Counted from the stretch's first letter, positions 1 through 12,021 are shown. The stretch is DNA of 64,000 nt from Halocatena salina (GCF_023115355.1 NZ_CP096019.1:1488001-1552000); one strand, 5' to 3'. Program-made: numbers and translations. The notes: a model not told the origin generated them from the sequence alone.

Positions 1-582
1 GAAGCTACTGTATTCGAGCACGAGCAGCTCGGTCAGATAGCCCGAGAAGCCCCGTGTTCTGAGATCGCTACCGTAGACACCGATCCCCCGCAGAAAGCCT
101 TTTGCGAGACGAACAGCTCCCGCGGTCTCGGGATCGAGACGAGCAGCGACGTATTCAGTGTGAAACGGCGTTCGATCGACCGCCGATTGGATCGCGCTAG
201 CGCTCTCGACAGCGAAACACGGCACGACGTCTACGCCAAATCCCGAGCGTTCGCCCGTCACGTACGGATGCTCTGCGAACTCCTCGCGGCCATCGGGAAG
301 CACATTCCACCCGACACGTAACCCGTATCGTTCGAGCTGCTCGCGCGAAAGATCGGGAGAAAATCGGACGAACACGTCGATGTCTCGGTCACCGCTGATC
401 CACGTGTTCCGCGCGGTCGAACCGACCTGTAACACGTCTGCCGAGACGGGTAGCTCCTCAACAGCCTCCTCCGCCCGCGCGGTGAGCGCCGCCGCGGTCT
501 CCGCAAGGCGTTCTCGTTCCGTCTGATCGGGGTCGACACGCGAACGAACCCGATCGGTGACCGCATCGAACGCATCGCACAT
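1..582 (-). CDS. cca: CCA-adding enzyme (tRNA nucleotidyltransferase), C-terminus cut by window edge
   Basis: Adds or repairs the 3' CCA of tRNAs. The 194 residues present are the N-terminal part of a class I archaeal enzyme. The nucleotidyltransferase signature GSTARNTW lies near residues 54-61, followed by GDRDIDVFVRF (about 64-74), whose two Asp residues should bind the catalytic metals. A later conserved block, RLAKGFLRGIGVYGSDLRTR, lies about 25-30 residues before the window edge. The ATG at 582 is the first in-frame start and fits the usual N-terminus. The archaeal enzyme is normally about 450 residues, so more than half lies outside the window. The tRNA-Asn gene is divergent on its 5' side. 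Confidence 0.95.
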   Translation of the reverse strand, partial: MCDAFDAVTDRVRSRVDPDQTERERLAETAAALTARAEEAVEELPVSADVLQVGSTARNTWISGDRDIDVFVRFSPDLSREQLERYGLRVGWNVLPDGREEFAEHPYVTGERSGFGVDVVPCFAVESASAIQSAVDRTPFHTEYVAARLDPETAGAVRLAKGFLRGIGVYGSDLRTRGFSGYLTELLVLEYSSF

Positions 583-617
583 AGCACGTCGGTAGATCCT
601 CTGGTGGTAAAGCGTGT

Positions 618-650
618 CGGACCGCGAAAGCGACCGGACCGCGAAAGCGA
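618..650. repeat. 17-bp tandem duplication in the cca/tRNA-Asn intergenic region
   Basis: The 16-base string CGGACCGCGAAAGCGA occurs at 618-633 and again at 635-650, one base apart. It lies between the cca start and tRNA-Asn and may be a simple slippage duplication. Confidence 0.8.
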
Positions 651-700
651 AAAGGATTTCAAGCGAATGCGACTACCATTTACCACGTGACAAACGACGG

Positions 701-773
701 GCCGCCATAGCTCAGCTGGTAGAGCACCTCGCTGTTAACGAGGTTGTCCCAGGTTCGAGCCCTGGTGGTGGCG
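701..773 (+). tRNA. tRNA-Asn (GTT)
   Basis: Full cloverleaf of 73 nt. The acceptor GCCGCCA (701-707) pairs with TGGTGGC (766-772), and the discriminator is G at 773. The anticodon stem CCTCG/CGAGG encloses loop CTGTTAA with anticodon GTT. The T arm is CCAGG-TTCGAGC-CCTGG. No intron, and CCA is not encoded. Confidence 0.97.
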
Positions 774-791
774 TTTTCTGACATCACACGG

Positions 792-1979
792 TCACCACGC
801 GTTTTCGAGAACGGCTTTGATCTCCGATTCCGTCGGATCGAGTCCGTTCGGCGTGTTTTCCATCAGTCCGTCAGTGACAACTGCATTTGCGACCGCTGAC
901 AGCTCTTCCCGTGAGAGATCCGGTACGGATCGGAGACGGGCAGGCAGACCGAGCGAATCACGGACGTCAGTGACCGCATCGATGACGGCCGTGGCTGGGT
1001 CGTCGCTCGCACCGACACCGAGCGCAGCAGCGATCTTCGCGCACCGACCGTCGACCCGATCGAACAACAGTTCAAGCGCGTGGGGTGCGATGATGGCATG
1101 GGCTGCACCCTGCTGGACATCGTAGCCACGGGAGATACCGTGACCGAACGCGTGAATCAGCGACAGCGTCGATCCAGTGTTCCGCGAAACGCCGTACTGT
1201 ACTAGTATCGTTCCCTCGATCGCGTCGTGAAGTGCGTTGTCGTGCGCACCGGAGCCGAGTCGCGGAAGGCCCTCGGCAAGCAACGTTAGCCCCCGCATCG
1301 CCGTCGCGTCCGTGATGGGCGTCCGGTTCGGTGCGTACAGCGATTCGATCCCTTTATCAAAGCCGTTCATCGCAGAGGCACACAGGATCTCATGGGGCGT
1401 CGTCTCGATCAACGCCGGATCGTACACGAGTGCCTCGGGCATGAGCCGCTCGTCGAACACGCCACCATGAACCGTCGGCCGGTCGTCGGGATCAGCAGTG
1501 ATTCCAGCAGCAATTGAGAGATCTGCACCGGCCAACGTGGTTGGTACCACGAACACGGGTAGCACGTCCGTTTCGGGATGAGAGATGAATCCCGATTCGA
1601 GAAACTCGGATCGGATCGTCTCTCGCGAGCGGTCGTCGGTCGCAAGCACGCTCATAACCGTCGCTACGTCGAGACTGCTTCCCCCGCCGAGACTCACCAC
1701 CGCGTCGGCATCACTCGTACGCAACCGCTCAACGCCATCGAGTACAGTGTTCAATCGCTTTTCGGGCGTCGTCTTTGCGAACACGCCAGCCAGCCGGTCG
1801 CCAACCCCTTCTCGAACCGGGTCTACGACGCTAGGGGTGTTCCCAACCGTGGAGCCGGTGACGAGGAGCGCGCGATCGACATCCCGACGAGCGAGCTCCT
1901 CACCCATCGTGGCAACACTCTCACGACCGTACACGATCGTTCCCGGTTCATACTCGAACCTGAACGAATCAGTCGTCAT
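792..1979 (-). CDS. Iron-alcohol-dehydrogenase-family protein with altered metal site
   Basis: A 395-residue protein of the Fe-ADH/dehydroquinate-synthase-like fold. The dinucleotide-binding SLGGGSSLD motif lies at about residues 96-104, and the C-terminal half is helical with HAFGH at 276-280. Family members normally bind Fe or Zn with Asp, His, His, His. Aligned by eye, those positions read Asn205, Lys209, His276 and Gln290, so three of four ligands are replaced. The protein may be metal-independent, may use another cofactor, or may have a different reaction. The ATG at 1979 is preferred over an upstream TTG at 2006. It lies 38 bp downstream of the symporter gene on the same strand, so co-transcription is likely. 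The substrate cannot be told from sequence. Confidence 0.85.
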   Translation of the reverse strand: MTTDSFRFEYEPGTIVYGRESVATMGEELARRDVDRALLVTGSTVGNTPSVVDPVREGVGDRLAGVFAKTTPEKRLNTVLDGVERLRTSDADAVVSLGGGSSLDVATVMSVLATDDRSRETIRSEFLESGFISHPETDVLPVFVVPTTLAGADLSIAAGITADPDDRPTVHGGVFDERLMPEALVYDPALIETTPHEILCASAMNGFDKGIESLYAPNRTPITDATAMRGLTLLAEGLPRLGSGAHDNALHDAIEGTILVQYGVSRNTGSTLSLIHAFGHGISRGYDVQQGAAHAIIAPHALELLFDRVDGRCAKIAAALGVGASDDPATAVIDAVTDVRDSLGLPARLRSVPDLSREELSAVANAVVTDGLMENTPNGLDPTESEIKAVLENAW

Positions 1980-2017
1980 ACACGACGGTTCGAGTGGGAT
2001 TAACAACGCTCTTTGGG

Positions 2018-3364
2018 TTACTCATCGGCCACAGCAGGGTTCGACGATCCCGGTTCGGTGGTGGTCCAGACGCCGTCTTGAAAATCGATCGCGTCTGTCC
2101 ACTTGGCAGCCAGCGTCGACACCGCAAGATCACCGGTGACGTTGTTCATCGTCGCTATCCGACCGAGCACCGGATCGACAGCGGCGACGAACCCGACAAC
2201 GGTCAGGGGAAGGCCCGCTTGTTGGAGCACGATCGTCAGCATGATCAACCCCGCACCGGGAACGCCAGCGGTACCGATACTGATCAACACCGTGACGAGG
2301 AGGATCGCCACCTGATCACCGAGTCCGAGTGGCTGTCCGACGACGTTGGCGGCAAAGACGACTGTCACCGCCTGTCGGATCGCCGCACCGTCCATGTTGG
2401 CCGTCGATCCAAACGGGAGCGAGAAACCATAGACGCTCTCGTCGATGCGCAACCGCTCTTCAGCATCGGTCATCGTCACGGGCAGCGTGGCGCTTGAGGA
2501 GCGAATGCTGAACGCCGTGATCATCGCGTTCTTCGTACCGCGTAGAAACGCCATCGGAGACTCTCCCAACAGTCCTCCAACGATGACGCCGAGATACGTA
2601 ACGGTAATGTGGATGAAGACGCCGACGAACACCACTGCGACGAGCGATCCGAGTGCGAGGATGGCACCAACGTCTTTGCCCGCCAGCTCGGAGGCGACGA
2701 GCGCAAAGACGCCGATCACACCGTATTCCATCACTCCCCACACGAGGATGAACATCGCCTCCATCCCGGTTTCGGCAAGCTTGAAGAACGTCTCGGCACC
2801 ATCACGGATCACCGTCTCGTCGGTACCATCACGAAGGGTACCCTCCTCGGCCCGATCTTGAGCGATGGCGAGTGCGATTCCGAAGACGATCACGAAGAAA
2901 ATGATGGAAAGGAGATCGCCGCTAGCCAGCGCATCGACCGGATTGTCCGGAACCACACCAAGGAGCACCTCACTGATGCTCGGGGGCTGGGCGGACTGCG
3001 CTTTACCGCCGGTAAAGGTGACACTTCGTCCCGGTTCGAGGAGGTTCGCAACTGCCAGCCCGATGCTCCCTGCAACGGCCGTCGTTACTGCATACAACCC
3101 GAGAACGATACCGCCGACGCGTCCCATCTGTCTCGGCGACAGCCGACGGACACCAGCGAGCAAACTGAACACGACGACCGGTACTACGATCATCTCCAAC
3201 AGCGTCAAAAAGAGATCACCCACTGGTGCGAGCCGTGTGGCTGGAGCACCGACCGTAAACGCGACCCCAACACCGAGAACGAATGAGATAGCGAGTCGAT
3301 AGACGATCGGCACCGAGCGATATCGATGCCACAGACGAATTACCAGGTGCTCAGCGTCCGACAT
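2018..3364 (-). CDS. DAACS-family dicarboxylate/amino acid:cation symporter
   Basis: A 448-residue membrane protein of the GltPh/GltT family, which couples uptake of acidic amino acids or C4-dicarboxylates to cations. Characteristic parts are visible: the serine-rich hairpin RSSSATLPVT, the NMDG sodium-site motif in FGSTANMDGAAI, the second hairpin SIGTAGVPGAG, and the transmembrane segment DPVLGRIATMNNVTGD. The ATG at 3364 is chosen; an in-frame TTG at 3421 would add 19 residues without membrane character. It probably forms a two-gene unit with the Fe-ADH-like gene. The substrate (glutamate, aspartate or a dicarboxylate) is not determined. Confidence 0.93.
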   Translation of the reverse strand: MSDAEHLVIRLWHRYRSVPIVYRLAISFVLGVGVAFTVGAPATRLAPVGDLFLTLLEMIVVPVVVFSLLAGVRRLSPRQMGRVGGIVLGLYAVTTAVAGSIGLAVANLLEPGRSVTFTGGKAQSAQPPSISEVLLGVVPDNPVDALASGDLLSIIFFVIVFGIALAIAQDRAEEGTLRDGTDETVIRDGAETFFKLAETGMEAMFILVWGVMEYGVIGVFALVASELAGKDVGAILALGSLVAVVFVGVFIHITVTYLGVIVGGLLGESPMAFLRGTKNAMITAFSIRSSSATLPVTMTDAEERLRIDESVYGFSLPFGSTANMDGAAIRQAVTVVFAANVVGQPLGLGDQVAILLVTVLISIGTAGVPGAGLIMLTIVLQQAGLPLTVVGFVAAVDPVLGRIATMNNVTGDLAVSTLAAKWTDAIDFQDGVWTTTEPGSSNPAVADE

Positions 3365-3586
3365 CGGTGCTCGGTAGTTGCTTGAAGTTGCTATGGCTGT
3401 CGGAGTCGACTCGCTGTGCAAACTGGTGTCGCAAAACCCGTATCAATACGTGACAATTCATTGTCTAGTCAATCTGGAACGTACTTGCTCTAAGCATGGG
3501 CAGCTGCACGAGAGACCGTCACGATCCGGCTACCGACCGCTCCGTCCAAAGTAGACGCTTGGCTCCAGTTATGAAAATTGAGTGGA

Positions 3587-3661
3587 AGCCAAGGGCCGGA
3601 TTTGAACCGGCGTAGAGTCGCTCTGCAGGCGACCGCGTCAACCGAACTCTGCCACCTTGGC
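3587..3661 (-). tRNA. tRNA-Cys (GCA), distal gene of the rRNA operon
   Basis: A 75-nt cloverleaf. Acceptor GCCAAGG (from 3661) pairs with CCTTGGC, and the discriminator is U at 3587, as expected for tRNA-Cys. The anticodon stem GTCGC/GCGAC encloses CTGCAGA with anticodon GCA. A Cys tRNA after 5S is the usual haloarchaeal rRNA operon ending. Confidence 0.97.
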
Positions 3662-3748
3662 GCTGGATGTCTCTATTCGGGCGAGACGAATAAGGATAGC
3701 GATCGTTAGCTGTCGCTATCCGAAATGAATGAAAGTAGTATGAATGGA

Positions 3749-3974
3749 AAGGCGGCGAACCACCAGTTACAGGTGTCGACAGTTTGGTCGCCAGGTCCAC
3801 CGGGACGAACCCTGCGTGTACTGTGGCTGGCAAACCTCGACCTGCACTTGGCCACCCTTGCGGGTCAGTTTTCCCAGAGGCTCTCGCACTCCAGTACTCG
3901 CTGGAACGCAGGCGGGCTTATCTGCCGTGTTCGGGATGGGTACGGGAGTTGCCCCGCCGCTGTGGCCGCCTCAA
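3749..3974 (-). rRNA. rrf: 5S ribosomal RNA with a large internal insertion
   Basis: The 5' part (from 3974) matches haloarchaeal 5S: GGCGGCCACAGC, CCCGTACCCATCCCGAACACG, GATAAGCCCGCC, GTACTGGAGTGCGAGAGCCTC. The conserved 3' end GGTTCGCCGCC is found at about 3751-3761, where it closes helix I with the 5' GGCGGC. Between them are about 102 extra nucleotides (3764-3865), giving a gene of about 226 nt instead of about 122. Halococcus morrhuae is known to have a 5S rRNA enlarged by about 108 nt in this way. End positions are accurate to a few bases. Confidence 0.93.
3764..3865 (-). other. 102-nt insertion inside 5S rRNA
   Basis: The extra segment is bounded by a direct repeat AACTG (3866-3870 and 3764-3768 on the minus strand). 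Removing one copy plus the insert restores a normal-length 5S (about 124 nt). The insert can fold back on itself: CAGG pairs with CCTG, TCGA with TCGA, GTTTG with CAAAC, and an inner CCAC with GTGG. It would then form a long arm projecting from the helix IV/V region. Whether it is retained in the ribosome cannot be seen from sequence; it is known to be retained in H. morrhuae. Confidence 0.85.
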
Positions 3975-4022
3975 TGCCGATCCACGGAATCGAACCGTAG
4001 TTACAGACCACGATCGGTGTAT

Positions 4023-4066
4023 CGTACGTGCGATCCAGTTTGCGCCTGGACCCGTTCATCGGGCCA
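4023..4066 (-). other. 23S processing stem, 3' arm
   Basis: This is the inverted partner of 7031-7076. TACGTGCGATCCAG and CTGGACCCGTTCATCG occur in both arms, so the precursor can form a long helix enclosing 23S. This is the usual substrate for the archaeal splicing endonuclease. Confidence 0.85.
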
Positions 4067-4075
4067 GTACGAATG

Positions 4076-6997
<2,922 letters not shown>

Positions 6998-7030
6998 CTG
7001 ATACCATACGGTATCATTGAATATAATGCT

Positions 7031-7076
7031 CTGGACCACGATGAACGGGTCCAGTGAGCGCCTGGATCGCACGTAC
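7031..7076 (-). other. 23S processing stem, 5' arm
   Basis: Complementary to 4023-4066 with internal bulges. It lies just upstream of 23S in the transcript, between tRNA-Ala and 23S. Confidence 0.85.
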
Positions 7077-7212
7077 ATACAGTCTCATCCGCCACTGTGC
7101 AGATAGTGGCTATCGACCCTTCCCATCCACGCTTGTCACGGGATGGTGCATCTGTCGTTACCGGAACGAACACCGTCTTCCACTTAAGGGACACGGTTTC
7201 GTCCGGTGAACA

Positions 7213-7284
7213 TGGACCCACTGGGATTCGAACCCAGGGCATCCTCCTTGCAAAGGAGGCACTCTCCCACTGAGCTATGGGCCC
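7213..7284 (-). tRNA. tRNA-Ala (TGC) in the 16S-23S spacer
   Basis: A 72-nt cloverleaf: acceptor GGGCCCA (from 7284) pairs with TGGGTCC, discriminator A at 7213. Anticodon stem CTCCT/AGGAG encloses loop TTGCA-type with anticodon TGC. T arm CTGGG-TTCGAAT-CCCAG. A single tRNA-Ala in this spacer is typical of haloarchaea. Confidence 0.97.
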
Positions 7285-7288
7285 TACC

Positions 7289-7340
7289 TGTTAGCCCTGA
7301 TAGTTCTAAGGTGCTCGGTCGGTCAATCGCACGAACCGAT
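7289..7340 (-). other. 16S processing stem, 3' arm
   Basis: Pairs with 8907-8964: TGTTAGCCCTG, CTCGGTCGGTC and CGCACGA occur in both arms in inverted order. This gives a long precursor helix around 16S. Confidence 0.85.
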
Positions 7341-7381
7341 CCGCGAAAGGTGGGCCAGGTCATCGACCTGGTCCCGGTCTG

Positions 7382-8853
<1,472 letters not shown>

Positions 8854-8906
8854 GTTCTCCCCGGAATGGGGAGGGTTAGGCGGAATGCATGTCAAATGCA
8901 CCAACT

Positions 8907-8964
8907 ATCGGTCGTGCGGTGATACATAGACCGACCGAGTATCACCGAACTACCAGGGCTAACA
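8907..8964 (-). other. 16S processing stem, 5' arm, in the rRNA leader
   Basis: Inverted complement of 7289-7340, with small bulges of bulge-helix-bulge type. The remaining leader (8965-9100) has no gene. Confidence 0.85.
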
Positions 8965-9097
8965 TCAGATCCCATCTTAACGGCGGACCGTAGGGGTGGA
9001 ATCCTCATGTCCTTCGGATCTGATCGTAGGCCATTGATGGGCTTAAACCCATCGAACGGCCCGTGCCGACCGATCCGAGCATAGGTCGGATCCAACG

Positions 9098-9153
9098 ACC
9101 CATGCTCCTTCGTATTTCATCCGAATGCCCTTACACACATAAGGGCTTCGGAT
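9098..9153 (-). promoter_or_regulatory. rRNA operon promoter, proximal (third of three)
   Basis: Minus-strand TATA element CTTATGTGTG at about 9134-9143. About 25 bases further on come GGATGAAATACG and GAGCATGGGTC around the expected start near 9110. It shares this architecture with the next two units upstream. Confidence 0.8.
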
Positions 9154-9174
9154 CGAGTATGGATCCGGGAAACA

Positions 9175-9232
9175 GACCCATGCTCGCTGCGTATTTCATC
9201 CGAATGCCCCCACATATATAAGGGCATCGGAC
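9175..9232 (-). promoter_or_regulatory. rRNA operon promoter, middle (second of three)
   Basis: The strongest TATA box of the three, CTTATATATG at 9213-9222. It is followed by GCATTCGGATGAAATACG and GAGCATGGGTC, nearly the same as in the proximal promoter. Confidence 0.85.
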
Positions 9233-9261
9233 CGTGGTTCACCACCCCCGTGGGGGGTGTG

Positions 9262-9318
9262 TCCCACGTCGCTCGCATTTCATTCGAATGGCAGCGACAC
9301 CTTAAGCCCGTCGAACCG
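9262..9318 (-). promoter_or_regulatory. rRNA operon promoter, distal (first of three)
   Basis: GGTTCGACGGGCTTAAGG (TATA-like CTTAAG at 9302-9307) followed by CATTCGAATGAAATGCGAGCG. This fits the known haloarchaeal rRNA promoter pattern, with the start near the TGCGA element (about 9272). The 247 bp from 9319 to 9565 show no further gene or promoter. Confidence 0.78.
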
Positions 9319-9565
9319 AAGCCGCTTCGTCATGCGTTTTCATGAAATGCAATCGCACGATACACGCGACTGTCCATGCGTGGCTATCGTCCCAGTAGTA
9401 TCGCACGGCTGGAGACCGGCGCGTCATCCCGCGCTCGCACGCTTGGTCTGGCCGAGTGAGAGCCGCGCACTCGACGATTCGATCCGGGATCATATGGATC
9501 TTTCAGAACGTGTGTAGCGACTACAGCAATAAGAGGCGAAAAATCGTAGAGACTGATCGCAGAGA

Positions 9566-9880
9566 TCAGATCTCCTCTAGGTGTTCGATACCTTGCTTCG
9601 AAACGTTGGCCTCTGTGATTCGGTCGGGCATCCAATCAGGTTTGTCGTCAGGAGCATCTTCTTCCCACGCCCAGCCTTCGTAGATATGAACCTTCTTCGT
9701 CCCCTTCTCTCGGAGCTCGATCTTCGTGCGTTGAGCCTCATCTTCCGACGATGCTGGCTCGAGTCGTCGAGCTGCCTTCAGTGCTGCCTGACGTGGCGTT
9801 CGACCGGAGAAAACGCTCGTCTCCTGGCCCCCCGACTCACGAAGGGCAAAGTTTCGTTTGTCATCCGTACTGCGTGCCAT
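9566..9880 (-). CDS. MC1-family non-histone chromosomal protein
   Basis: A 104-residue member of the MC1 family, small DNA-bending proteins that compact archaeal DNA. Recognisable blocks are RNFALRESGGQETSVFSG near the N-terminus, PRQAALKAARRL in the middle, and KIELREKGTKKVHIYEGW with the conserved Trp. The C-terminus is an acidic tail typical of halophiles. The ATG at 9880 is chosen because GGAGGTG (9891-9897) sits eight bases upstream; a GTG at 9889 would abut that site. TATA-like sequences lie at about 9916-9924 and 9960-9972. It is monocistronic, downstream of the rRNA promoter region. Confidence 0.92.
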   Translation of the reverse strand: MARSTDDKRNFALRESGGQETSVFSGRTPRQAALKAARRLEPASSEDEAQRTKIELREKGTKKVHIYEGWAWEEDAPDDKPDWMPDRITEANVSKQGIEHLEEI

Positions 9881-10059
9881 GATTTTCACACCTCCATGTC
9901 ACATCAGTACATACCGTCATATAACTGTATCCCCAAAATCGGGACCCAGCGCCCAGTACATTTATATAGATGGCCTCTATCGTGAAGATTCACTGACCAT
10001 ATCCCCGGCACGCCAGACTTATGTATAGCGTATATCGAAGATTGCAATACGATAGCGCG

Positions 10060-10260
10060 ATGGTGCGAAAGAAAACGCTCAGTCCGAGCGGTGCCAAGGA
10101 CGACAACGGCGAGTACCACAACGTACACTTGAACCTCCACGAGGACGAGCTGACGGTTGCGGGTATGGAGATCGGTGATGAGGTGTTCGTGCGGGTGCGG
10201 GACAATAAGATCATCATCCAGAAAGCGGACGATGATGAGGATCTCGAACACGAATTCTGA
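10060..10260 (+). CDS. Small AbrB/SpoVT-like protein coupled to pyrD
   Basis: A 66-residue acidic protein. The segment VHLNLHEDELTVAGMEIGDEVFVRVRDNKIIIQKA has the beta-rich swapped-hairpin pattern of AbrB/MazE DNA-binding domains. The ATG at 10060 is chosen because a TATA-like element TTATGTATA (10020-10028) predicts transcription starting about ten bases upstream; the ATG at 10021 lies inside that element. Its stop TGA overlaps the pyrD start by one base (TGATG), so the two are co-translated. It might regulate pyrD or be a general regulator; its target is unknown. Confidence 0.82.
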   Translation: MVRKKTLSPSGAKDDNGEYHNVHLNLHEDELTVAGMEIGDEVFVRVRDNKIIIQKADDDEDLEHEF

Positions 10261-11315
10261 TGCAGTTGTACGACGTCGCCAAGCCGGTTTTGTTTCAGCT
10301 TCCTCCAGAGACAGCTCACAGCGTCGTTCACTCCATGCTCGGAGTTGCCCAGAAAAGCGGAATCGACCGAACGCTGGTACAGCGCTACCGAGTGACCGAT
10401 CCACGTCTTTCCTCGACGGTGTTCGACATCGACGTACCGAATCCGGTCGGTGTCGCTGCAGGGTTCGACAAAAATGCTGAGGTTCCGTCGGCGCTTTCCG
10501 GTCTCGGCTTCGGACATGTCGAAGTCGGTGGAGTAACGGCCGAGCGCCAGTCGGGAAATCCAACGCCCCGTCTGTTCCGACTGGCAGAAGATCGGGCACT
10601 CATCAATCGGATGGGATTCAACAATCACGGCGCGGACGCAGTCGGTGCTCGTCTCGCGCGGACGCGCGTAGATGTTCCCGTCGGGGTGAATATTGGAAAG
10701 TCGAAATCGACGCCGCTGTCGGAGGCTGCCGAGGATTATCTCTACACCTACGGACGGGTCGAATCGAGTGGTGATTATTTCGTCGTCAATGTATCGAGTC
10801 CGAACACGCCAGGATTGCGCGAACTACAAAACCGCGATCACCTCGAGGAGATTCTCGGCACGCTCAAAGACGCCGGTGCGTCGCCGCTGCTCGTGAAGCT
10901 CTCGCCGGATCTCACCGACAAGGCAACCGAAGCGGCGTTGGCTGTTGTCGACGATCTGGAACTGGATGGGGTCATCACGACGAACACGACGACCGACCGG
11001 CCCGACTCCTTAGAAAGCATCCACCGAGCCGAGACCGGTGGATTGTCCGGCGATCCGATCGAAGAGCGCGCGACGCGCGCGGTCCGGTTCGTCGCGGAAC
11101 GGACCGATGTCCCCGTGATCGGCGTCGGCGGCGTGTCGGATGCAGCGGGAGCGTACGCGAAGATCCGGGCCGGTGCGTCGCTGGTCCAGTTGTACACCGG
11201 ACTCATCTACGAAGGACCGACGATCGCTCGTGACATCAACCGAGGACTACTGGAACTGTTAGAACGGGACGGTTTCGACTCGATCGAGGAGGCGGTTGGG
11301 GTAGATTTGGAGTAA
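10260..11315 (+). CDS. pyrD: Dihydroorotate dehydrogenase (quinone), class 2
   Basis: Oxidises dihydroorotate to orotate in pyrimidine synthesis, passing electrons through FMN to membrane quinone. Length 351 residues. The N-terminal helical stretch (about 1-40) is that of the membrane-associated class 2 enzymes. NPVGVAAGFDKNAE (FMN contact), NRMGFNNHGAD, VNVSSPNTPGLRELQ with the catalytic Ser, and GVGGVSDAAGAYAKIRAGASLVQLYTG (phosphate-binding C-terminal part) all occur in the expected order. The start overlaps the stop of the AbrB-like gene. No other pyr genes lie nearby. Confidence 0.95.
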   Translation: MQLYDVAKPVLFQLPPETAHSVVHSMLGVAQKSGIDRTLVQRYRVTDPRLSSTVFDIDVPNPVGVAAGFDKNAEVPSALSGLGFGHVEVGGVTAERQSGNPTPRLFRLAEDRALINRMGFNNHGADAVGARLARTRVDVPVGVNIGKSKSTPLSEAAEDYLYTYGRVESSGDYFVVNVSSPNTPGLRELQNRDHLEEILGTLKDAGASPLLVKLSPDLTDKATEAALAVVDDLELDGVITTNTTTDRPDSLESIHRAETGGLSGDPIEERATRAVRFVAERTDVPVIGVGGVSDAAGAYAKIRAGASLVQLYTGLIYEGPTIARDINRGLLELLERDGFDSIEEAVGVDLE

Positions 11316-11331
11316 AGCGAGAGCAAACAGA

Positions 11332-11745
11332 TCATTCCTCGTCCGGCGTCGGCTCCGGTGGAAGCCGCTCCAACCCTGCGGCGTCGTAGTCTCGTTCACT
11401 AGTCAGAACACTCTCACCCCTGGTAGCGACGATACCAGCGTGGAGCGCATCGAACGGGGGCAAGTGGTACTCATCGATGAAAGCTGCCCCAGCGAGAACG
11501 ACATCCTCATGCGCTTTTGGAGCAATCGGAACGAGTTCTAGAAGGTTGGAAATCGCTCGCGGAACGTCGACATCGTATGACGCTGTGGCACGATCGTAAA
11601 ACAATACAAGAACTTCGGCGTAGGCGAAAATCGATGTGTGAACGTTGTCGTGCTCTTTGAGGGCGCTGAGAGCCGGTTCACGGAGCCAATTCTCGTCATT
11701 TACCAACGAGAAGATCCGTTTCGACGTACGCAGCTCAGTCCTCAC
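11332..11745 (-). pseudogene. VapC-like PIN-domain toxin, N-terminus frameshifted
   Basis: The readable 137-codon frame (GTG at 11745) has a PIN-domain body: NDENWLREPAL, SIFAYAEVLVLF, DVVLAGAAF, LPPFDALHAG with the conserved Asp, and a C-terminal SERDYD. Its first 14 residues are not PIN-like and lack the first catalytic Asp. In another frame, at about 11711-11731, the DNA encodes AYVETDLL, the missing PIN start with its Asp. The two parts join if two bases are restored near 11707 (a GCG codon shortened to G). That other frame has no start codon after the antitoxin stop. The toxin is probably inactivated by deletion; a sequencing error would have the same appearance. Confidence 0.75.
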
Positions 11746-12001
11746 TATTCCGTGACCGACGATAGGTCTCTTCTTGTATCTCCTGTGTGACGGACGTTCG
11801 TGCGTCCGCTTTCAGTTCGTCCACGTCCATCCCTTCGAACGCGTCCCCAACAGCAGCGCGAATCCCTTCCAACGGATCATCGTCAACGGGAAAGAGTGCG
11901 ACGTGTCTGGGAAGTTCGGCGATGCGATACCGATCACCGAACCGCTCTCGGACGTCTTTCGGGAAGTAGAGTCGTCCACGTTCGTCCGTGGACTTCGACA
12001 T
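11735..12001 (-). CDS. AbrB-family antitoxin of a VapBC pair
   Basis: An 88-residue protein. The first 50 residues (STDERGRLYFPKDVRERFGDRYRIAEL, then VALFPVDDDPLEGIRAAVG) form an AbrB/MazE-type swapped-hairpin DNA-binding domain. The acidic C-terminal part (DVDELKADARTSVTQEIQEE) is a typical toxin-binding tail. Its end overlaps the toxin frame by 11 bases. A perfect 8-bp inverted repeat lies 21 bp upstream, suggesting the usual autorepression. The antitoxin looks intact although the toxin does not. Confidence 0.85.
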   Translation of the reverse strand: MSKSTDERGRLYFPKDVRERFGDRYRIAELPRHVALFPVDDDPLEGIRAAVGDAFEGMDVDELKADARTSVTQEIQEETYRRSRNSED

Positions 12002-12021
12002 GGGGTCTTTGAGTTAGACGT

